From assembly GCA_026119855.1 (NCBI GenBank), contig JAOWBW010001311.1, positions 248,001-312,000 on the forward strand: DNA of 64,000 nucleotides. Reading direction: 5' to 3'. Made by a program: the position numbers and the translations under genes. Positions 56,859 to 64,000 of the stretch are shown piece by piece. Position 1 is the first letter of the stretch. Every line of letters starts with the position of its first letter. Source of the stretch: Campanula takesimana. Lineage: Eukaryota; Streptophyta; Magnoliopsida; Asterales; Campanulaceae. Below the pieces are notes generated by a model, which made no database searches, was not told the DNA's origin, and saw only the letters and a program-made list of their open reading frames with translations.

Positions 56859-57423
56859 ATGCTGTTGCTGCTTCTAATGTTATGGTTCTGCCGGACTCGA
56901 CTACAAAATAAATGAGATATTGACAATTGATGGTTTCGAGGGTCCTTTAACTGAGATTTTACGTAGAGTTGCGGCTTCAAAGCCAAATTCTAATTCGTCC
57001 AATTCTTTCCCTGCTGTTGTTACTACAAGTTCTTTGGCTTCAAAGCCGCAAACTAATATTTTATCTCGTATTTCTTGTGGCCCTCAACTACGCCCTCCTG
57101 AAGCATGTAAGCCATACCCCCAAATATTTCAATTCTGAGTTCTCAAATGCTGGTGCTCTGTGGTTCACTTTGATGCCTTGTTTCCCCCTGTTGTGTCGGA
57201 ATCCTTTTGTGATGATTTTGAAGGCATTGTGGTTGGGGTAGCTGTGTCACCTCGGGTTCCAATAGTTAATGGCAAAAGGGAATTGAATCCAAGGAAAAAA
57301 AAGGATGTTTATGACTTTGAAGAAGGTTATGTCCTTAAAGATTGTTACATCCCGGTTAATCGTAAGCACAGGGCTTACAAAGTTGGTTCCAAGAAGAACG
57401 GGGGTAAATGGGGGTTAATCTAG
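56859..57423 (+). CDS. Unrecognised ORF region, possibly a broken gene or LINE fragment
   Basis: Two successive ORFs, 56920-57138 and 57160-57423, look coding in composition and are separated by a stop and shift. The first is Ser/Asn-rich and contains the internal repeat AASKPNSNSSNS / LASKPQTNILS. The second is acidic then basic (SESFCDDFEGIVVGV, then NPRKKKDVYDFEEGYVLKDC) and ends at 57423. I do not recognise the family. The text after the stop (TAAGGCGTTTCGTCCCACCC, GGGTTTAGCCCTTTT) reminds me of plant LINE 3' ends, but no poly(A) or RT supports that. Confidence 0.4.
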
Positions 57424-57965
57424 TTTCCTTCTTTACTTCTTTTTCTTTTTAGCCTTCTGTTATTTCTTGAGGTAAGGCGTTTCGTCCCACCCCTTATACT
57501 TTTTCCTTATTGTTTGCTTTATTAATAAAATTAGAGGGTTTAGCCCTTTTCGCTTGACTTATGTATTGAGTGCACTACCAATGAAATAAGTTGATGAAAA
57601 GTATCAAATGTACGTACATGATAGATGTGGTTCCGCCCCCAGTAAACGTAGAGGTTGTGAGTCCTTCAATAACCACATTCAATTAGATTTTCCAATGTTG
57701 TATATCTTGTCTATGGAACCATTAGTTATGATGATGCATTATGATTATATATCTTCCAAAAATTCAAATCAAATTGTACTTGTCAGACATTGATCATTTG
57801 TTCTGACAAATAGATTCTCTCACACGCTTTCTTTTTAGCAATATTTGAAACCCTAAAAATCAAGATGGTGGGGTTCATAATGTCTTTCTTGCAAATTCAA
57901 ATGACTAAGAATCAAAAAATTATAATTTTTCCAAGTTGGTAGTGTTTTCTTGTGACCATTCCATG
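57424..57965. other. Interval without recognised genes
   Basis: Only a possible 3' UTR of the preceding ORF (AATAAAATTAG at 57522) and a 61-codon ORF (57608-57793) without conserved features. Confidence 0.4.
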
Positions 57966-58721
57966 TAGACATGTCCAAACGGTTCCGGTTCCGGAACCGC
58001 CGGTTCCCGGTTCCCAAATGGCCGGAACCGTATTCGAACCATCTTAATCCGGTTCCCGGTTCCCGGTTCTATCCGCCGGTTCCGGTTCCGACGGTTCCAC
58101 TGGTTCCATCTCACCATCTAATAAGTATGTAATACTCCCTCCGTCCCAAAATATTTGTAGTTTAAAATGTAATACTCCCGCCATTTCAAAATACTTGTAG
58201 CTTAAGGAGTTGAGGTTTGTCCCAAAATATTTGTAGTTTTGCTATTATCTATACATTTTTGACATTGTTTATCAAATATACCCTTATTTATGATAGTGTT
58301 GTCATTGCAAAAATATTAAATTGTCTTGAATGTTCCAAGAGTAATATAGTCCATTACACATGTATTAATTTTTTTTTCTTAATATGTGTGAAAATCCAAA
58401 AACTACAAGTATTTTGGGACGGAGGGAGTATGTATATCAGTATATATATTAGCTAGCAACCAACCTACCATAATGATCAAACATCTTTAAAGTCATCTGA
58501 TGCAGAGAACCGTTCGGTTCCCGGTTCCCGGTTCTCGGTTCCGGTGCTCGGTTCCCGGTTCCGCCGGTTCCTCGGTTCTGAATATGTTGGATTCGTATTC
58601 GAACCGTTTCAATCCGGTTCTCGGTTACGTTCGGTTCCCGGTTCCGGCGGTTCCCGGTTCTCGCCGGTTCCGGTTCTACCCGCCGGTTCCGTCGGTTCCC
58701 AGTTCTATTTGGACATGTCTA
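57966..58721. mobile_element. hAT-type MITE filled with CGGTTCC repeats, carrying a Stowaway
   Basis: TAGACATGTCCAAA and its inverse TTTGGACATGTCTA bound the element. Perfect 8-bp target duplications ATTCCATG (57958-57965, 58722-58729) place it in the hAT superfamily. Both halves consist largely of CCGGTTCCGG and GGTTCCCGG words. A Stowaway MITE (58135-58428) occupies the centre. No transposase is encoded. Confidence 0.9.
58135..58428. mobile_element. Stowaway MITE inside the hAT MITE
   Basis: CTCCCTCCGTCCCAAAATAT at the left and ATTTTGGGACGGAGGGAG at the right with TA on both sides. A second left-end-like CTCCCGCCATTTCAAAATAC lies at 58176, suggesting a partial internal duplication or a nested copy. 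Confidence 0.82.
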
Positions 58722-58729
58722 ATTCCATG

Positions 58730-59004
58730 GGATTCCATTTTCCCATGCATACTTGAGAAAGGTCTTAAAGGAAATGGTCCAAAGTGACCAAAGCCAAAAG
58801 GTGTGGACAAACTTTAGTCACCCATGCAATTGAAATCATTTCGTTTTGGAGTTTCCCTTCAATCAAATTTTGGTTTCTAGTTTAAAAAGTTACCAATAAG
58901 TCACCTAGATTTGTATACCAATGTTTACTCACTATCTTGCCTTTCTTATCTTTCTGTGCTCTTTTTCATATTATTTCATCCTCCTCAAAGGAGGAGAGAT
59001 GCTT
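58730..59004. other. Interval without recognised features
   Basis: No gene, RNA or bounded repeat recognised. Confidence 0.4.
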
Positions 59005-59390
59005 GGGTAACGCGCGTCACATTCGCAAAGTCGACCATTTTAATGTTACGAATGTCACTTAGTCAAGTCATCATGAGGAACCTAACTAAGGCAATTAGGG
59101 ATGGAATATGTATGTCCCGACTACTTGAACAATGATATAACGAATTTTATACTATAAAGTTTTAATTTATAACGAAGAAGCAATTAGGAAGCCTTTAGGG
59201 TAACACGCATCACATTCGCAAAGTCGACCATTTTAATGTTACGAATGTCACTTAGTCAAGTCATCATGAGGAACCTAACTAAGGCAATTAGGGATGGAAT
59301 ATGTATGTCCCGACTACGTGAACAATGATATTACGAAATTTATACTATAAATTTTTAATTTATAACGAAGACACAATTAGGAAACCTTTA
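59005..59390. repeat. Tandem duplication of a 193-bp unit
   Basis: GGGTAACGCGCGTCACATTC at 59005 recurs at 59198 (as GGGTAACACGCATCAC), and the copies stay nearly identical through CCCGACTAC(T/G)TGAACAATGA to AATTAGGAA. No coding potential. Confidence 0.85.
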
Positions 59391-60048
59391 GGTTATTGAG
59401 TTTGTTTAAACGCACAAATAATAATATGTCACAATTTAAGCTAAAAACATATACGCCAACTTCAAATTTGTTAAAATTTGTTAAACATATACTTGGGGAC
59501 TGCGGTAGTGGCGAAACAAGAAAAAATTTCAAAGGGGTCAAGATTGCTAAAGAAAAAAAATCTACTAAATAATATAGATTTTGGCACTAAGGGGTCAAAT
59601 AATATCATAATACAAATTTACCACGAATAAAGAGGGGGGGGGGGTTCGAAATTGACAAATTTAGTGTTTTTAGTGTATCTTTAAGAATATTACAGGTACG
59701 TATTAACATGATATTTTCCAAAAATCAAGAGATTCAAGTGATCCACTCGCCCTTAAAGTAGCCTCGCCAATGGACCTAGAATTGCGTTATTTGCCACCCT
59801 TTTCTTTGAGGACCACACAAGAAAGATTTGTCAAAAAAAAGAAAAAAAAAAGAAGAAGAATTAGACCTAATTAGTCAATTTAGTCAACAATGAGATGGTC
59901 CAAATTGCAAAGAGCTAGAGGCCAAGACAATGGTGGATCAAAAGCCAAATTCAAGACCCTCTTTTGACCAAGCACAAGGGATAACTATGGTTAATTTAAG
60001 AACAAACCGAATTTTCATTGTCCATACAAAAAAGCTTTTAATAAAGCA

Positions 60049-60096
<48 letters not shown>

Positions 60097-60303
60097 AGTC
60101 ATTTTCCATAAGCATAGAGTAAAGCATTTAAGTACATATTTAGAGATATGCAACTCTTGTCCTCCACATAATCACAAGTATAGTTCACTTCATCCCCACA
60201 ACTAGATTTTATTTACGTTGCTTTCAATGATGTTTTTTGGCTTTCATTTTGTCTTTAGATCAAAATTCAAATTTCACTGACTCGTTCAGTTTTTTTGAAC
60301 ACA
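59391..60303. other. Interval with poly-G run and AT/GT microsatellite
   Basis: Contains a run of ten or more G at about 59633-59644 and an (AT)n(GT)n tract at about 60049-60096. No gene recognised. The GGGGTCAA-rich text at 59510-59645 may be an old transposon end. Confidence 0.5.
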
Positions 60304-60419
60304 CAACTTATTCGCAAAATTTTGGGGAAAACGCGTTTTTCTAAACGCTTAGGAAAAACGTGTTTTAAAAAAACGCGTGGCATTTTTGTAAATAATCGGA
60401 ACTTCTCAACGGTTCTGGA

Positions 60420-60769
60420 TAGGGATGGCCAAACCAAACCGGAACCGGAAAACCGGACCGGAAAAGCCCGGAACCGGAGAAAACCGGAACCGGACGAACC
60501 GGAACCGCAAGGCATCCGGGCCGGTTCAGGGTCACATATATGCCGAACCGGACCGGAACCGGAACCGTAACCGGACTGAAAATCCCTTGTTTTTCAATAA
60601 TTTTAAAGGGGGGACCGGAACCGGACCGGAACCGTATCGGAACCGGATTGTGCCAAACTGGAACCGGAACCGGGGTAAGCGCGGGCCGGTTCAGGGTCAC
60701 CCTTTTGCCGAACCGGAACCGGCGGTTTCGAACCGGAACCGGGCCCGGAACCGGTTTTGGCCATCCCTA
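60420..60769. mobile_element. hAT-type MITE made of GGAACCGG repeats
   Basis: 350 bp, TAGGGATGGCCAAA to TTTTGGCCATCCCTA, with perfect 8-bp duplications GTTCTGGA (60412-60419, 60770-60777). The interior is nearly all CCGGAACCGG words, which give spurious Arg-Asn-rich ORFs. In hAT elements, repeated subterminal words bind transposase; applying that here is inference. Confidence 0.9.
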
Positions 60770-61095
60770 GTTCTGGATATCAATATAAAGGCTTCTAGAT
60801 ATGAGATTGATAGCCAGAACATTTGAAAGTGATAGCCAGATGGGTCCTGGATATCAATATAAAGCCTTCTGGATATGAGATTGATGGCAGAACCTTTGAA
60901 ATTGATAGTCAGAACCTTTGAAAGTGATAGCCAGAACATTTGAAAGTGATAGCCAGAAGGATTCTCTGGTTCTGGATATCAATATAAAACCTTCTGGATA
61001 TAAGATTGATAGCCAGAACCTTTGAAAGTGATAGTCAGAAGGGTCCTCGATATCAGTATAAAGCCTTCTGGATATCAATATAAAGTCTTCTGGAG
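60770..61095. repeat. Degenerate minisatellite (TCTGGATATCAATATAAAG units)
   Basis: Mixed tandem units of TTCTGGATATCAATATAAAG and GATAGCCAGAAC(C/A)TTTGAAAG, each seen several times. The unit also brackets the hAT MITE on its left, so that MITE landed in the array. Confidence 0.8.
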
Positions 61096-61165
61096 GTTTT
61101 TAAAAACACATTTTTCCTAACCATTAGAAAAAACGCGTTTTACATGAGACCAGCCCCAACTTATT

Positions 61166-61703
61166 TTGTTGTGTTAGGAAAAATAAAACAATTTTTTTAA
61201 TTTGGAAATAGTGAAATGACAACAATAAATGAACCACGATATTAAACGAGATTTTTTTTTTTAGAATGGATCATAAGTTTATTTTATTTTAAGTCAAGGT
61301 TTGTGTTGGATACAATAAAGGGAAATGCTAGGGGCACAAAAGAAGTCTACAAAATGATGGATACAAAATGAGGTGGCGATATTTTGTTGGTTGCATCGAT
61401 TGTGGACCCGCCACACTCTAATAAAAACACCAATAAAATTTTAACACATCATTTTGTGAGCTAAGTTTTATGAGAGTTTTTTGTGACTTTATATTTACCC
61501 TACAATAAAACAAATTTTGATTACAGCAAGTTGCTCGGTGTTTCCAAGAAATTGATTAAATAATACATCTATCACAAGATAATTATTCATCTTTATTCTC
61601 GATAAAAATATGAATGAATATTTATTTTAGGACATACTCCTTCCGTCCTAAAACAACTTGCAGAATTTTGAGTATTTTGAAGTTGTACGAGAACTAAAGG
61701 AGA

Positions 61704-61751
<48 letters not shown>

Positions 61752-61890
61752 TTATTTATATATTTAAAAGTATTGTGAGTGAGAAAATGGGTTTGAGTAT
61801 AATGATTTGAGAGTCGGACCTAAGTGTGTGAGCATGACAGGTGAGGTAGGATAAATAGAAAAAATAAAAATTGAGACATTTTAAATTATA
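61166..61890. other. AT-rich interval with TA microsatellite and a half Stowaway
   Basis: A 43-bp (TA)n run at about 61705-61747 adjoins a CTCCTTCCGTCC-type Stowaway left end (61636) without a recognisable right end. No gene recognised. Confidence 0.5.
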
Positions 61891-62039
61891 ATCCTTTTTA
61901 AATGATTATAGATAAATTGCCCTTGGGCTACAACTATGCCTATAGACAGGCTAACACAAATGTCCCTAACGGGATTCGAACTCAGGACCTCCGCATGGAA
62001 AACTAACATCGAATACCGCTTGAGCTAGATCTCTTTGGT
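61891..62039 (-). mobile_element. tRNA-derived SINE (family 2)
   Basis: About 149 bp. The minus strand has an A box (TAGCTCAAGCGGTAT, 62027-62013) and a B box (GAGTTCGAATCCC, 61983-61971) at usual tRNA spacing. Flanks ACATTTTAAATTATA (61876-61890) and ACATTTTAAAATATA (62040-62054) agree as target duplications with one or two changes. The 3' body differs from the SINE at 45405, so this is another family. Confidence 0.78.
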
Positions 62040-62054
62040 ACATTTTAAAATATA

Positions 62055-62544
62055 AACTTACATATACAAGAAAAGAAATTAGTACAAATTATTTTGAGTC
62101 TGACTAGGTATTTTATTTTTAAAAAAAAATCTTGAACCTTTAGAAAACAAAGTGTAAAAGGTTGCTTCTTTAAGGACGTGTCATTGTCGCCTAATTATGA
62201 CCTCAGTAGGTGAAAGCAGATTCGAGAGAGAGAAAGAGAGCATCAAATATTAGCATCTTATAACTTAGATATAGATATAGAAGCCCATAAAAGTAGGGCA
62301 CTTTTTTTTTTTTGGTTCACTTAAGCTTAAAAGAAGATCAACCTTCCATGAAAAGCATTGATAATAAGCAACTTTTTCACGTAAGATTTGGTATTCCCAA
62401 CTTTTGTCATTGTGAAGCCTCCAAACACCATGGGATATTTGCTTGCTTGCATGCATTTCAATACTCCATTATTTAAGAATATACATTGTACATTACTTAT
62501 ACATTGCCATAGACAAGAAATGGTGGTCTATATATATATATGAG
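62055..62544. other. Interval without recognised genes
   Basis: AT-rich with a GA-rich stretch (62222-62242). No conserved ORF seen. Confidence 0.4.
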
Positions 62545-62666
62545 AACCTAAATATCGTGAGAACTTGGATACATTAGGTTACCTAATGTATCCAATGTAT
62601 CCAAGTGAACCATTTGATACATTAGGTAAAATCCTAATGTATCCAAGTTCTCACGATATTTAGGTT
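62545..62666. repeat. Long hairpin with two 34-bp arms
   Basis: AACCTAAATATCGTGAGAAC and on to ACATTAGG (62545-62578) is perfectly inverted at 62633-62666, with a 54-nt loop that contains a second inverted pair TTACCTAATGTATC / GATACATTAGGTAA. TA repeats flank both sides (62529, 62687-62720). It may be a fold-back MITE. A small-RNA precursor is possible but unsupported. Confidence 0.75.
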
Positions 62667-62683
62667 TTTAGGAGCACGACCCT

Positions 62684-62723
<40 letters not shown>

Positions 62724-62739
62724 GTGTTCCTGTATCCAA

Positions 62740-63738
62740 GTGTAATATCAAAATTTATGTATTGTATCCAAGTGTAATGTATCTATAATCTGGACCCTTG
62801 ATTTTGATTCTAATCTAATGGTTATGCTTGGTTCTCACGGTTCTCACGCAACTGTTGTTCTCATTTGATCATTACTATGTTATTGGTCAAAATAGTGCTT
62901 ACAACACTATATTAGCCATCTCTTTACAAAAGTTGCAAAAAATACTACTAATGTACACAAGGTAGTCCTTTAAGGATCCCCGCGAAACCTCTAACATAGT
63001 TGTTTCTGCAATTATCAGCGCTCCAAGCGTTTTATATACTGACCACTAAATATGTAAAAGAAATGTGGATTTAACTGGGCTTATCGTAAGACCACCAAAA
63101 ATTCACGAATGATGTTGGTGCCCCTGGTAGAAATTGGTGGATTGTTATATCTATCACACTATAAGTCCACACCTTTCTGTGGGGATATCACAATATTCCT
63201 ACTCAAATCATTAGAATCGTTCCCCCGGGCGAGCTAAGCTCACTAAGTACATTAAAATCGTTTCCCTGATTGAGCTAGCAAGTCTAACAGTCGAGGTTCC
63301 ACTATGATATCATCTGTAGTGACCAAAGCTTGGAAAACTCAGTCCACTATATAAACATCACACACTAGCCCATTAATCACAAACACTTTGGTCTAACATA
63401 GACTAACACAGACACATGTGAAAGTCTATGAAAAATATTAGTGCTCATTAATAATGAATAAATACTAATCCATCACAACTAAAATTGACATATTTCCGAG
63501 TGTGGGATAGGAATATCACAATCTCAAATCCAAGGAAAATCATATAGCTAGGTAAAGCTCAAAATTTTTACGATGTGAATATAATTTCAATAGGTAATAG
63601 GCTCCATAAAGTAAAAGATTGAAAAAGTGGTGTCAAGGTGGAGGCTGCATGGGTGTGCGTCTTGCTACAAAAAGTTTGAAAGTTGTTGTCATCACTTATA
63701 TATATATACACGACTCTATATATTATATACTACAGATA
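62740..63738. other. Interval without recognised genes
   Basis: No ORF of note. Phrases such as GTGGGATAGGAATATCACAAT and GGGGATATCACAATATTCCT recur (63168, 63503), suggesting an old repeat. Confidence 0.35.
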
Positions 63739-63740
63739 TA

Positions 63741-63974
63741 CTTCCTCCGTTCCCGCTCGAAATAAAATTTTGGTAAATTTAACTATATTTTGACCAAGTC
63801 TTTTAAAAAAATATATTAATACTAATAAAAATTTAAAAATTGTTATGGTATCACAATTAATAACACTTGCAATAAAAAAAATTAGATTTACATTAGGACA
63901 ATTATTTATTGCTTAAATTATTCAGTCAAAGTAAAAAAAAAACCAAAATCTTATTTCAAGCTGGACATAAAGAG
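63741..63974. mobile_element. Stowaway-like MITE
   Basis: CTTCCTCCGTTCCCGCTCGA..AAAATTTTGGT at the left pairs with ACCAAAATCTTATTTCAAGC..AGAG at the right; TA flanks on both sides (63739-63740, 63975-63976). Confidence 0.72.
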
Positions 63975-64000
63975 TATACACATGTACACACACACATATA

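Larger units (their letters stand above)
60313..61156. mobile_element. Mutator-like fold-back element with minisatellite core
   Basis: Arms of about 50 bp (AAAACGCGTTTTTCTAA..TTAGGAAAAACGTGTTTT at 60329 and its inverse at 61100-61140) enclose a minisatellite and a nested hAT MITE. The nonamer CAACTTATT flanks both sides (60304-60312, 61157-61165), fitting a 9-bp Mutator-type duplication. The outermost left 15 bp do not match the right end, so the exact boundary is uncertain. Confidence 0.6.

Noticed and set aside
60295..60826. ORFs rich in Arg-Asn-Thr-Gly and Pro-Val on both strands
   Set aside because: They are translations of GGAACCGG repeats in the hAT MITE.

Overview
This window is nuclear DNA from a flowering plant, almost certainly a eudicot with a repeat-rich genome. 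The evidence is nested LTR retrotransposons with plant tRNA primer sites, Stowaway-type MITEs (CTCCCTCCGTCCC ends, TA duplications), plant hAT and Mutator-like MITEs, two tRNA-derived SINEs, and one ordinary host gene with a canonical intron. I cannot name the species. A run of exactly 100 N (46328-46427) marks a scaffold gap.

Layout. 1-8489: Ty3/gypsy element (gypsy I, minus strand, cut by the window edge) inserted into a Stowaway MITE. 9126-13365: complete copia-type element with 938-bp LTRs and an ATGTA target duplication, but hardly any coding capacity (copia I). 13697-15340: small non-autonomous LTR element truncated on its right. 15341-33490: Tat-like Ty3/gypsy element (gypsy II, minus strand) carrying a multi-exon antisense gene, with its gag split by a complete copia element (copia II, 23135-31577). 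33491-38790: low-repeat interval with nested MITEs and the one convincing host gene, a secreted glycine-rich protein (34526-34997, minus). 38791-39449: TRIM. 39455-44827: deletion-derivative copia III, itself split by a 2.46-kb solo LTR (41210-43671). 44828-47748: SINE, inverted repeats, the gap and an old LTR remnant. 47749-56858: two LTR fragments of one family placed head to head, with copia V (49407-56015) inserted at their junction. 56859-64000: an unrecognised ORF region, two hAT MITEs filled with GGAACC/GGTTCC repeats, a Mutator-like fold-back with a minisatellite, a second SINE, a long hairpin and more Stowaways.

All retroelement genes appear broken by stops, frameshifts, deletions or lost catalytic residues, so nothing here looks autonomous as assembled. 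Some breaks may be consensus errors, because the two copia II LTRs differ largely by one-base indels.

The most unusual signal is not a gene. Seven LTR-element families in the window each carry a private set of short CpG-rich dyad motifs in fixed spacing, mostly upstream of the LTR TATA box or in the 5' leader. In copia II, the solo gypsy LTR and copia III there are four boxes spaced about 22, 51 and 22 bp, although the rest of these LTRs looks unrelated. The copia V leader repeats the same 22-51-23 spacing with a different box sequence. The inverted LTR family has paired boxes at 22 bp, gypsy I uses 29 bp, and the small element uses 26 bp. This looks like a phased architecture that different elements share or have acquired independently.
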